A DNA stretch of 7,494 bases from Bacillota bacterium (GCA_003387805.1 QGSR01000089.1:1-7494), one strand, 5' to 3'. Positions 1-6,741 are shown, numbered from the stretch's first letter. A program made the numbers and translations. The notes: generated by a model not told the origin, from the sequence alone.

Positions 1-173
1 CACAGCCTCCCCGGCGCACGGCGGCCCGCAAGAACGCGGTTGATCTCCACTCCCCGAACCGGGATCCCCTCTCCCTTCAGAAATTTTTTCACGGCCGCGC
101 AGCCCAGGCAGTGGGGCACCGTGTAAACCGTCACCGCCGGTTCCGTTTCTGACAATGCAATCACCGCCGTCAT
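1..173 (-). CDS. Glutaredoxin-like thiol-disulfide protein, partial (C-terminus beyond left edge)
   Basis: Only the first 57 codons are present; the gene leaves the window at base 1. After about 12 leading residues comes a thioredoxin-fold first strand and active site, VTVYTVPHCLGCAAVKKFL, so the redox motif is C-L-G-C (Cys22 and Cys25). A helix and the second strand (IPVRGVEIN) follow. This is the typical start of glutaredoxin/NrdH-like small proteins, which reduce disulfides in the cytoplasm. The ATG at 173-171 overlaps the last base of the thiN stop codon (TAATG) and has only a weak upstream G-rich stretch, so translation is probably coupled to thiN. The residues after EIN (RVLAGRRAPG) lack the acidic D-x-D run common at this point in glutaredoxins; this could be divergence or a sequence error near the edge. 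The partner and substrate cannot be told from this fragment. Confidence 0.75.
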   Translation of the reverse strand, partial: MTAVIALSETEPAVTVYTVPHCLGCAAVKKFLKGEGIPVRGVEINRVLAGRRAPGRL

Positions 174-868
174 TATCCCACAGACGCCCTGCCGCCGTCG
201 AGCCGGGGCACGTGCACGACCACGGCCCGCCCGGACCGCAGGGAAAAGGACGCCGTCCCCGCGACGAACTCGTTGCTGACGGTCAGCGTCGATGACGCCA
301 GCAGGGTGGCGTCTCGCAGCGGCCAGCGCACTCCCCGGACGGTGACGCCCGATACCGCCGACGTCAGCGGAATGATGGACACCTGGTCCCCGGGCTTGCC
401 CGGGATCTGCAGCCCGTTCCGCAGCAAATACACCCGCTGGCGCCCGTCGGTGACGTAACCGCCGAGCCCGGCGCGCGACAGCTGTTCCAGCAGGATGACG
501 CTGCCCAGCGCGTGGTCGAACCGTCCGCCCAGACCGCCGGCGATGACCACGAAATCCGCGGCGCCCCCCTCGATGGCCCACCGCACCGCCGCCTCGCCGT
601 CGGTCAGGTCCTTTTCCCTGGGAAGGCGGGTCACCGGCACGCCGGCCGCGGCGAGGCGCCTTTCGTCTTCCGGCGCCATGGAGTCAAAGTCGCCGATGAC
701 GTGGTCGGGCAAGACGCCTTGCGCCAGGGCGTGCCGGGCCCCGCCGTCGGCCGCGACGATGAACGCCCACTCCGCCGGTCGTATGGGAAACTCCGCCAGC
801 GGCCCGGCCAGCAGCACCAAGCCGGGCCGGATGTGGGCCGCGGAACCGGCCGATGTTTGGACCTTCAA
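173..868 (-). CDS. thiN: Thiamine pyrophosphokinase (thiamine diphosphokinase)
   Basis: Transfers pyrophosphate from ATP to thiamine, giving thiamine diphosphate in the cytoplasm, the last step of thiamine salvage. With the TTG start at 868 the protein has 231 residues, close to the usual size of about 210-220. Family motifs appear in order: ADGGAR (about 40-45), GDFDS (59-63), the acidic block KDLTDGE (86-92) that binds Mg and pyrophosphate, GGRFDH (114-119), and SNEF (198-201) in the C-terminal beta domain that helps bind thiamine. The TTG is chosen because GGAGGG lies 7 nt upstream; an in-frame GTG at 919 would add 17 residues made from the repeat-rich leader and has no comparable ribosome site. 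The stop overlaps the glutaredoxin-like start by one base, so the two are probably co-transcribed. No thiamine diphosphate riboswitch is seen in the leader. Confidence 0.93.
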   Translation of the reverse strand: MKVQTSAGSAAHIRPGLVLLAGPLAEFPIRPAEWAFIVAADGGARHALAQGVLPDHVIGDFDSMAPEDERRLAAAGVPVTRLPREKDLTDGEAAVRWAIEGGAADFVVIAGGLGGRFDHALGSVILLEQLSRAGLGGYVTDGRQRVYLLRNGLQIPGKPGDQVSIIPLTSAVSGVTVRGVRWPLRDATLLASSTLTVSNEFVAGTASFSLRSGRAVVVHVPRLDGGRASVG

Positions 869-875
869 TGTTTGT

Positions 876-881
876 CCCTCC
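876..881 (-). promoter_or_regulatory. Ribosome binding site that sets the thiN start
   Basis: On the minus strand the hexamer GGAGGG is followed by a 7-nt spacer and then TTG (868-866). It is the only strong Shine-Dalgarno near the N-terminus, which supports TTG over the upstream GTG at 919. Confidence 0.75.
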
Positions 882-902
882 GACAGACGGCGCGGGGCGC
901 CT

Positions 903-954
903 GCACCGGCCGCGTGCACCGGCCTCCCGCACCGGCCGCCCGCAGCGGCCGAAT
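903..954. repeat. Four tandem 13-bp repeats in the thiN leader
   Basis: On the plus strand the 9-mer GCACCGGCC occurs at 903-911, 916-924 and 929-937, exactly 13 bp apart. A fourth copy with one change (GCAGCGGCC) follows at 942-950, again in phase. The 4-bp linkers are GCGT, TCCC, GCCC and GAAT. The array lies between the thiN -10 element and the thiN ribosome site, so it would be transcribed into the untranslated leader as repeated GGCCGGUGC. A 13-bp period shifts reading frame at each unit, which argues against a coding origin. Each copy holds CCGG and GGCC, so neighbouring copies can pair in RNA. Possible roles are a protein-binding array, a leader structure, or a non-functional slippage repeat; the sequence alone does not decide. 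Confidence 0.8.
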
Positions 955-975
955 CGCCCCCGCATCTCGCTGTCC

Positions 976-984
976 ATTATACCA
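976..984 (-). promoter_or_regulatory. Extended -10 promoter of thiN
   Basis: The minus strand reads TGGTATAAT: a perfect TATAAT (981-976) preceded by TG one base upstream, the extended -10 form recognised by the main vegetative sigma factor. The best -35 position (TTCCAC, 1005-1000, 18-bp spacer) is poor, which is usual for extended -10 promoters. Transcription would start near 969, giving a leader of about 100 nt that carries the 13-bp repeats. Confidence 0.7.
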
Positions 985-1048
985 ATCCGCAAAAATCCCG
1001 TGGAAAAAGCCGCCGCCGCCGGCAGGGAATGCTCCCGCCGTGTCGAAT

Positions 1049-1070
1049 TATGCATGAAATTTGCGGCATA
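1049..1070. promoter_or_regulatory. 22-bp dyad, candidate operator ahead of livK
   Basis: The site reads TATGC, 3 nt, AAATTT, 3 nt, GCATA. The 5-bp outer arms and the 6-bp central palindrome share one centre of symmetry. It is AT-rich inside very GC-rich DNA and lies 66 bp before the livK start. Such symmetry suits a dimeric helix-turn-helix regulator, but I cannot assign one. No convincing -35/-10 pair for the liv operon is visible; weak candidates such as TTGCGG (1061-1066) overlap this dyad. The rest of 869-1135 shows nothing more that I can support. Confidence 0.4.
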
Positions 1071-1121
1071 TGTCGGATGGAAGGCAACTATTCCGACTAC
1101 ACGCCGAAAAACAGAAAATCA

Positions 1122-1130
1122 GGGGGGAAG
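1122..1130 (+). promoter_or_regulatory. Ribosome binding site that sets the livK TTG start
   Basis: A purine block GGGGGGAAG ends 5 nt before TTG at 1136. It places the start directly at a normal signal peptide and argues against in-frame ATGs further upstream, such as 1061, which would put about 25 hydrophilic residues ahead of the signal sequence. Confidence 0.7.
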
Positions 1131-1135
1131 TTTCG

Positions 1136-2272
1136 TTGTCGAAGGTTGTCGTCCGTTCGCTTCGTGCCCGCGTGGGACTGGTGGCGGCTCTGGCCGCGCT
1201 CCTGGTCTTGACGGCGGGTGCAGGGGTATTCGCGCAGCAGACGGTCGTCATCGGCACCCTCGGTCCGCTGACGGGCGACTACGCCTCCTACGGCGTCAGC
1301 GTCGCAAACGGCGTGGAGCTGGCCGTCAACGAGGCCAACGCGTCGGGACAGTACAACTACGTCTTCCGTGTTCAGAAAGAGGACACGCGCGGTGACTCGG
1401 TCCAGGCCGTCAACGCGATCAACAAGCTGATCGAGCTGGACCGCGTGACCGCCATCGTCGGCGCCGTGCTCAGCGGCGAAACGATGACCGCGGGCCCCAT
1501 CGCCCAGGACGAGGGCGTGCCGTTCATCACGCCGTCGGCCACCGCGCCGGCCGTGTCGGAGATCGGCGACTACGAGTTCCGCAACGTCATCACCGACGAC
1601 AAGCAGTCCGCGCAGATGATTGACTACGTTGTCAACACGCTGGGCCTGCAGCGCATAGCGGTGCTGTACACCAACAACGACTACGGCGTCGCGCTGCGGC
1701 AGGGCGTGGAGGCCGGCGTCCGGGCCGCGGGCGCTCAGCTGGTGGCCGTCGAGTCGTTCCTGGACGGCGACAGCGACTTCACCGCGCAGCTGACCAACAT
1801 CGCCGCGGCCAATCCCGAGGCGCTGTACATCGCCGGCTACTACACTGAGGCCGCGCAGATCGCCCGTCAGGCCCAGCGCATCGGCCTGAACGTGCGCATC
1901 ATGGGCGCGGACGGCTTCGACTCGCCGCTTCTGGTGGAGCTGGGCGGCGACGCCGTGGAGGGCGCGCTGTTCACCTCCGGCTTCGACTCCGAGACCGATG
2001 ACCCGGCGGCCCGGGCCTTCATCGAGGCGTACGAGGCGGCCTACGGCGTGAAGCCCGACATGTTCGCGGCCAACGCGTACGACTCGGCCCGCATCATCAT
2101 CCAGGCCATCAACCAGGTGGGCCCGAACCGCGCGGCGGTCCGCGACGCCATCGCGGCCACGACGGACTTCCCCGGCGTCACGGGTCCGACCACGTTCCTC
2201 GAGAACGGCGACGCCGACAAGCCGCTGCTGATCTTCGAGGTTCAGAACGGCCGCTTCGTGCGGGTGCGCTAA
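1136..2272 (+). CDS. livK: Branched-chain amino acid type ABC transporter, substrate-binding protein
   Basis: Extracytoplasmic receptor of a HAAT-family importer (type I periplasmic binding fold, Peripla_BP_6), 378 residues. Residues 1-33 form a signal peptide: basic n-region (K3, R7, R10, R12), hydrophobic core of about 13-28, and a signal peptidase I site after AGVFA (33). There is no lipobox cysteine, so the mature protein (about 345 residues) is predicted to be soluble rather than lipid-anchored. Mature landmarks are VVIGTLGPLTGDYASYG (37-53), PSATAP (133-138), which in LivJ-type proteins contacts the ligand carboxylate, YTNNDYG (178-184) and ADGFDSP (258-264). That last loop carries Asp where E. 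coli LivJ has the Glu that contacts the ligand amino group; I recall Asp being common there in this family. The ligand may be Leu/Ile/Val, but this family also binds amides, urea and aromatics, so specificity is inferred only from the operon. Confidence 0.92.
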   Translation: MSKVVVRSLRARVGLVAALAALLVLTAGAGVFAQQTVVIGTLGPLTGDYASYGVSVANGVELAVNEANASGQYNYVFRVQKEDTRGDSVQAVNAINKLIELDRVTAIVGAVLSGETMTAGPIAQDEGVPFITPSATAPAVSEIGDYEFRNVITDDKQSAQMIDYVVNTLGLQRIAVLYTNNDYGVALRQGVEAGVRAAGAQLVAVESFLDGDSDFTAQLTNIAAANPEALYIAGYYTEAAQIARQAQRIGLNVRIMGADGFDSPLLVELGGDAVEGALFTSGFDSETDDPAARAFIEAYEAAYGVKPDMFAANAYDSARIIIQAINQVGPNRAAVRDAIAATTDFPGVTGPTTFLENGDADKPLLIFEVQNGRFVRVR

Positions 2273-2298
2273 GCCGTGACGTGACAAGCGACGGCAGC

Positions 2299-2325
2299 GG
2301 CGGGTGAGCCCACGGGCCGCCCGCC
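2299..2325 (+). other. First livK-livH intergenic hairpin
   Basis: GGCGGG (2299-2304) pairs with CCCGCC (2320-2325), and an inner GCC (2308-2310) pairs with GGC (2315-2317) over a CACG loop, with a small internal loop between. It starts 27 nt after the livK stop. No U-run follows, so it is not a standard intrinsic terminator. Confidence 0.5.
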
Positions 2326-2331
2326 ACGCGG

Positions 2332-2377
2332 GAGGGGAACGAGAGGGGCGCCGCCCGGGCGCCCCTGCGCTCCCCTC
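2332..2377 (+). other. Second, strong livK-livH intergenic hairpin
   Basis: The inner stem AGGGGCGCC (2344-2352) pairs perfectly with GGCGCCCCT (2358-2366) over a 5-nt loop. An outer stem, GAGGGGAACG (2332-2341) with CGCTCCCCTC (2368-2377), has one mismatch. About 18 pairs form in all, and no U tract follows. Hairpins at this place commonly protect the 3' end of the binding-protein mRNA or partly reduce expression of the downstream genes, matching the need for more receptor than permease. That role is inferred here. Confidence 0.65.
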
Positions 2378-2409
2378 GTGCGCTTACTGCGGCAAAGGAC
2401 GGGATAAGT

Positions 2410-3288
2410 GTGGGAGTGCTGGGGCAGCAGCTGCTCAACGGTCTCGTAACCGGCAGCGCGTACGCGCTCATCGCCTTGGGCTACACGATGGTGTACGGCG
2501 TGCTGCAGCTCATCAACTTCGCCCACGGGGAAATTTACATGGTCGGCGCGTTCGTCGGCCTTCTGCTGGTGACGGTGGTCAAACTGCCTTTTCTGGCGGC
2601 GCTGCCCTTGGCCATGCTGGCCGCGGCGCTGGTGGGCGTCACCGTGGAATTCGTCGCGTATCGCCCGCTGCGCCGTTCGTCGCGCCTCGCGGTGCTCATC
2701 AGCGCCATCGGCATGTCCATCTTCCTGCAAAACGTGGCGCTGTGGATTTTCGGTCCGGCCACCAGGAGCTTTCCGCCGCCCTTCCAAGTCAGCGTCCTGC
2801 AGATCGGCCCGCTGCGCACCAACACGCTGGCGCTGCTGACGCTGGGCGTGGCGCTGGTCATGATGGTGGGCCTGCACTACCTGGTGCGCCACACCAAAAC
2901 GGGCAAGGCCATGCGCGCCGTGGCCCAGGACCGGGACACCGCGGCCTTGATGGGCATCAACGTCAACCGGACCATCGCGCTGACGTTTCTCATCGGCTCG
3001 TCGCTGGCCGCGGCCGCAGGCGTTATGGTCGGCATGCTCTTCAACGCGGTGGTGCCCACCATGGGCGTGATGCCCGGGCTCAAAGGCTTCGTCGCGGCGG
3101 TGCTGGGAGGCATCGGCAACATCCCCGGCGCCATGCTGGGCGGCATCGTCCTGGGCCTCGCGGAGACGATGGGCGTGGCGCTTTTGAGCTCGCAGTGGCG
3201 GGACGCCATCGCCTTCGCCATCCTGATTTTGGTCCTTCTTTACAAGCCTTCGGGACTGCTTGGCGCCCGCGTCGAGGAAAAGGTGTGA
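2410..3288 (+). CDS. livH: Branched-chain amino acid type ABC transporter, permease LivH
   Basis: Integral membrane subunit of the importer, 292 residues (BPD_transp_2 family), forming the channel with LivM. The N-terminal family signature is clear: GYTMVYGVLQLINFAHGE (24-41). Hydrophobic segments follow at roughly 44-80, 92-113, 137-158, 188-213, 225-250 and 262-278. The cytoplasmic coupling loop GKAMRAVAQDRDTAALMG (165-182), which contacts an ATPase, and the conserved GFVAAVLGGIGNIPGA (226-241) are intact, and the protein ends near the usual PSGLLG (280-285). The GTG start at 2410 has AAGGA 10 nt upstream; a second GTG at 2416 is possible and would shorten it by two residues. It is separated from livK by 137 nt containing two hairpins, and its stop is one base before the livM start. 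Confidence 0.93.
   Translation: MGVLGQQLLNGLVTGSAYALIALGYTMVYGVLQLINFAHGEIYMVGAFVGLLLVTVVKLPFLAALPLAMLAAALVGVTVEFVAYRPLRRSSRLAVLISAIGMSIFLQNVALWIFGPATRSFPPPFQVSVLQIGPLRTNTLALLTLGVALVMMVGLHYLVRHTKTGKAMRAVAQDRDTAALMGINVNRTIALTFLIGSSLAAAAGVMVGMLFNAVVPTMGVMPGLKGFVAAVLGGIGNIPGAMLGGIVLGLAETMGVALLSSQWRDAIAFAILILVLLYKPSGLLGARVEEKV
3274..3283 (+). promoter_or_regulatory. Ribosome binding site for the livM TTG start
   Basis: The purine run GAGGAAAAGG lies inside the last livH codons, 6 nt before TTG at 3290. It supports a start right after the livH stop (TGATTTG), not one inside livH. Confidence 0.6.
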
Positions 3289-3289
3289 T

Positions 3290-4273
3290 TTGCCTGTGCT
3301 GGACCTGGTGAACGAGGCCCTGCGCGAGTGGATTAATCCATATTACTACGGCATTTTCCTGGTCATGGGCATCAACATGATTCTGGCTATGAGCCTGAAC
3401 CTGGTGACGGGCTTCACCGGGCAGCTGCACCTGGGCCACGCGGGTTTCATGGCCATCGGCGCGTACACCGCGGGCATTTTGGCCACCAAAGGCGGCGCCG
3501 CGTTTTTGCCGGCGGTGCTGGCCGGCGGCGTCGCGGCCGCCTTTTTCGGCTTCGTCGTCGGGCTGCCCACGCTGCGGCTGCGGGGCGACTATTTGGCCAT
3601 CGCGACCTTGGGCTTCGGAGAAATCGTCCGCATCGCGATTTTGAACCTGGACATTACCGGCGGCGCCTTCGGCCTGCGGGGCATTCCGCGGCTGACCAAC
3701 CTGCCCATCGTCATCATCGCGGTGCTCCTGACGTACGTCATTTTGCACAGCCTCATCCGCTCCCGGGTCGGGCGGGCCTTCATCGCCATTCGCGAAGACG
3801 AAGTGGCCGCGTCGGCCATGGGTATCGAGACGACCCGCATGAAAGTGACGGCCTTCGTGCTGGCGGCCTTCTTTGCCGGGGTGGCGGGCGGCCTATACGC
3901 GTTTTGGTTCCGTTTCATCAGTCCGGGCTCGTTCGGGTTCCTGCTTTCCATTGAAATTTTGAGCATGGTTGTTTTGGGCGGCCTGGGCAACCTGCTGGGC
4001 TCGGTGCTGGGCGCGGGCTTCATCACCTACTTGCCCGAGCTCTTGCGCACGTCGGTGCCGGCCGTCGCGCAGCACCGCATGGTCTTTTACGGGGCGCTGT
4101 TGGTATTGGCCATGATCGTGCGGCCCAACGGGCTGCTGGGCACCAGCTCGGAGCAGGGCTGGCTGGAGATGTGGCTGGCGCGGCGCAAAGCGAAGCACGC
4201 CGCCCGCGGGCCGGCGCGGCTGGAGGCGGCGGCTCCCGGGCAAGACGGCGCCGACGGGCGCTCCGGGGAGTGA
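3290..4273 (+). CDS. livM: Branched-chain amino acid type ABC transporter, permease LivM
   Basis: Second channel subunit, 327 residues from TTG 3290. Family signatures are [19 protein letters not shown] (35-53), [18 protein letters not shown] (95-112), the coupling loop [19 protein letters not shown] (161-179) and [16 protein letters not shown] (227-242), with the characteristic RPNGLLG at 278-284. Most of 17-280 is hydrophobic, in keeping with eight to ten membrane segments. It lacks the long N-terminal extension of E. coli LivM, as is common outside enterobacteria. After RPNGLLG comes a charged, alanine/glycine-rich tail of about 40 residues (ARRKAKH, then an acidic end) with no recognised domain, probably cytoplasmic. 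One base separates it from livH and 5 bases separate it from livG, so the genes are read from one mRNA. Confidence 0.93.
   Translation: MPVLDLVNEALREWINPYYYGIFLVMGINMILAMSLNLVTGFTGQLHLGHAGFMAIGAYTAGILATKGGAAFLPAVLAGGVAAAFFGFVVGLPTLRLRGDYLAIATLGFGEIVRIAILNLDITGGAFGLRGIPRLTNLPIVIIAVLLTYVILHSLIRSRVGRAFIAIREDEVAASAMGIETTRMKVTAFVLAAFFAGVAGGLYAFWFRFISPGSFGFLLSIEILSMVVLGGLGNLLGSVLGAGFITYLPELLRTSVPAVAQHRMVFYGALLVLAMIVRPNGLLGTSSEQGWLEMWLARRKAKHAARGPARLEAAAPGQDGADGRSGE
4265..4270 (+). promoter_or_regulatory. Ribosome binding site that sets the livG start
   Basis: GGGGAG ends 8 nt before GTG at 4279. The earlier in-frame GTG at 4270 overlaps this site itself and so cannot use it, making 4279 the better start. 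Confidence 0.6.
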
Positions 4274-4278
4274 CGGAC

Positions 4279-5038
4279 GTGGCATTGCTCGAAGTGAGCG
4301 GCTTGACCATACAGTTCGGCGGCCTGCGCGCCGTGGACGACGTGACCTTCCACGTGGACGAGGGCGAAATTTTCGCCATCATCGGCCCCAACGGCGCGGG
4401 CAAGACGACGGTGTTCAACATGCTGACGGGCATCTACAAGCCCACCGCCGGCGAAATCAAGTTTCAGGGCCGCCTCATCAACAACATGAAGGCGTACGAG
4501 GTGACGCGGCTGGGCGTGGCCCGCACCTTCCAGAACATCCGCCTGTTCGGGGAGATGCAGGTGTGGGAAAACGTGGTCGTCGGCGCCCACACCCGGCTGC
4601 GCAGCGGGCTGTTCGCCTCCGTCTTCAAGCCGCCGGGCACCCGGCGGGAGGAGCGGGCCGCCAGGGAAAAGGCGTATGAGCATTTGGCCTTCGTCGGCCT
4701 GCAAGGCTGGGAGACGCAGCGGGCTCGCAATCTGCCCTACGGCGCGCAGCGGCGGCTGGAGCTGGCCCGGGCGCTGGCGGCCGAGCCCAAGCTCATCCTG
4801 CTGGACGAGCCCGCCGCGGGCATGAACGCGCAGGAGACCGCCGAGCTGCTGGAGCTGATCCGCAAGCTGAAGGAGCGGGGCATCACCGTCATTCTGATCG
4901 AGCACGACATGAAACTGGTCATGGGCATTTCCGAGCGCATCGTCGTGCTGGACCACGGGCGCAAAATCGCGGAAGGCACGCCCGAGGAAGTCCGCCGCAA
5001 CGAGGCGGTTATCACCGCGTATTTGGGGGCCGGGGCCA

Positions 5039-5052
<14 letters not shown>
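4279..5052 (+). CDS. livG: Branched-chain amino acid type ABC transporter, ATP-binding protein LivG
   Basis: Cytoplasmic ATPase subunit, 257 residues, the normal LivG length. Motifs in order are Walker [10 protein letters not shown] (36-44), Q-loop in [10 protein letters not shown] (Q85), the LivG-type signature [15 protein letters not shown] (152-166) in place of LSGGQ, Walker B with catalytic Glu KLILLDEP (171-178, E177), D-loop AAGMN (179-183), and switch His in IEHDMKLV (H209). A longer insert between the Q-loop and the signature (about 104-140, with [10 protein letters not shown]) is typical of LivG and distinguishes it from LivF. The start is GTG 4279; GTG 4270, overlapping the livM stop as GTGA, is an alternative adding three residues. 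The last 14 bases overlap livF in another frame, which suggests translational coupling. Confidence 0.95.
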
Positions 5053-5743
<691 letters not shown>

Positions 5744-5752
5744 CACCGCCGG

Positions 5753-5782
5753 TTGAAGGCCGCCCGCGCGTGGTGCTATACT
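5753..5782 (+). promoter_or_regulatory. Promoter of the RCK_C membrane protein gene
   Basis: -35 TTGAAG (5753-5758), 18-bp spacer, and -10 TATACT (5777-5782) with TG one base upstream (TGCTATACT), an extended -10 element for the vegetative sigma factor. The start of transcription would be near 5789, leaving a leader of about 40 nt. This makes the downstream gene a unit separate from livKHMGF, although liv transcripts may also read through. Confidence 0.75.
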
Positions 5783-5792
5783 GAACGCGCGG
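5764..5792. promoter_or_regulatory. Perfect 8-bp inverted repeat centred on the -10 element
   Basis: CCGCGCGT (5764-5771) and ACGCGCGG (5785-5792) are exact inverted copies separated by 13 bp, and the -10 hexamer TATACT sits in the spacer. In DNA this is an ideal operator for a dimeric repressor covering about -25 to +3. In liv read-through RNA it could fold as an 8-bp hairpin with a 13-nt loop, followed only by a weak TTCGTTC tract, so a terminator role for liv is less likely but possible. Confidence 0.55.
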
Positions 5793-5821
5793 TTCGTTCA
5801 TCTTGAAACGAAAAACGAAGG
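5793..5821 (+). other. Leader pairing that could hide the ribosome site
   Basis: TTCGTT (5793-5798) can pair with AACGAA at 5807-5812 or with the second AACGAA at 5814-5819. The second copy overlaps the ribosome site GAAGG (5817-5821), which lies 8 nt before ATG 5830. The two pairings exclude each other. Stems are short (6 bp), so a switching role is speculative; the ribosome site itself is well supported. Confidence 0.35.
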
Positions 5822-5829
5822 TTGTCCCC

Positions 5830-6741
5830 ATGGTGCGCTTTGAGAGGGAACGGTTCGACCGGGGTCTGCTGCTGTTGGCCAAAGCCGTGGCCGTCGGCAT
5901 GGCCTACGTGTCGGCCGTTCCCATTCCGGGTCTTACCTCCTCATTCGTCGCGATTTTCGGATCGCTCCTGCCGTTTGACATTATGGTCGCGTCCACGCGT
6001 CCGCCGGTGCGGCCGGCGGACTGGAAGCACTTTTTCCTCGTCCTCTGGCCGCGCGTCGTGTCGACGGCCGTCACGCTGCTCAAAGGCGTGGCCGTGGGCG
6101 GCGGGTTCGGCATTTTGGGCGCGGTGGGGCTGCCCTTCAGCGTCGGCGCGGTGCTGACGTCGGGCCTGGCCTACGTGTGGGCGTCCCGCACCCGCCACAA
6201 CATTTCCACCTACGTGGCCCTCATCGGCGGGCTGTCGCTGTTCGAGCGCCTGTCGAACCTGGAAGCGGTGGAGACGTGGCCCATCGTCCGCGAAATCGCG
6301 ACGGCCATTTTGGTGTCGGGCGGCGGCACGCTGCTGGGGCTGGCCCTGGGGTGGGGCGTCGGCTTCATCGTGGGCAGCGTCACCCGTCTGTTTTTGTCCC
6401 GGCCGTACCGCACGCTGCAGAGCGCGGCCTACGAGCCGCCGCTGGAGCACCGCCGCTTCAGCGACATCCTGCACCTGAGCGATCGCACCATGCTGGCGTC
6501 GGTGCGCGTGGAGGAGCAGGCGCCCGTGGCGCACCGCTCCCTGGCCGAACTGGACCTGCGGGAGCAGTGGCAGACGACGGTGCTGTCGGTGAAGCGGGGG
6601 GACGAAGAGCTGGTCATGCCCCGGGGCTCGCTGGTGCTGGAGCCGGGCGATGAACTGATCGTGCTGACCGATCGCGACTACGCCGACGCGGTGCGGCGGC
6701 AGTTCAAAGCCCCCGCGGCCGAAGCGGCCGACCCGGCTTGA
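5830..6741 (+). CDS. Membrane protein with C-terminal RCK_C (TrkA_C) domain, unknown function
   Basis: 303 residues from ATG 5830, chosen for GAAGG 8 nt upstream; an in-frame TTG at 5803 would add nine basic residues and lies within the leader pairing. Residues 13-185 are largely hydrophobic, with probable membrane segments near 13-33, 37-55, 69-99 (one or two), 103-119, 125-139 and 156-184. Residues 207-292 read as an RCK_C/TrkA_C domain: VRVEEQAPVAHRSLAELDL, then SVKRGDEELVMPRGSLVLEPGDELIVLT, ending AVRRQF. RCK_C domains bind small ligands (cyclic di-AMP is a known one in Firmicutes) and gate K+ or H+ channels and carriers. No RCK_N Rossmann domain and no K+ selectivity filter (TVGYG type) is present. 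I do not recognise the membrane part; a ligand-controlled transporter or channel is an inference. It is a single-gene unit with its own promoter. Confidence 0.8.
   Translation: MVRFERERFDRGLLLLAKAVAVGMAYVSAVPIPGLTSSFVAIFGSLLPFDIMVASTRPPVRPADWKHFFLVLWPRVVSTAVTLLKGVAVGGGFGILGAVGLPFSVGAVLTSGLAYVWASRTRHNISTYVALIGGLSLFERLSNLEAVETWPIVREIATAILVSGGGTLLGLALGWGVGFIVGSVTRLFLSRPYRTLQSAAYEPPLEHRRFSDILHLSDRTMLASVRVEEQAPVAHRSLAELDLREQWQTTVLSVKRGDEELVMPRGSLVLEPGDELIVLTDRDYADAVRRQFKAPAAEAADPA

Noticed and set aside
869..969. Thiamine diphosphate riboswitch in the thiN leader
   Set aside because: The conserved CUGAGA and ACCUGA cores are absent from the minus-strand leader.
1009..1022. GCC trinucleotide run in the divergent region
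   Set aside because: Only about four units; expected by chance at this GC content.
1046..1061. CodY box upstream of livK
   Set aside because: The AATT...GAAATT stretch only loosely resembles AATTTTCWGAAAATT (about five mismatches), so it is not reported as a CodY site.
495..1211. Plus-strand open frames opposite thiN and across the divergent control region
   Set aside because: They run antisense to thiN and through the 13-bp repeats and promoter, with no motif or good start.
1097..2287. A 396-codon open frame on the minus strand opposite livK
   Set aside because: It mirrors the GC-rich third positions of livK, its product is rich in Arg, His, Val and Asp without motifs, and livK is a clear family member.
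2332..2377. Intrinsic terminator after livK
   Set aside because: The stem is strong but is followed by GTGCGCTTACTG with no U-run, so it is listed as a hairpin only.
5915..5930. Potassium-channel selectivity filter in the RCK_C membrane protein
   Set aside because: No TVGYG/TVGFG-type motif was found anywhere in the protein; the only similar run, GGGFGILG (residues 90-97, bases 6097-6120), lacks the preceding Thr and the pore-helix context.
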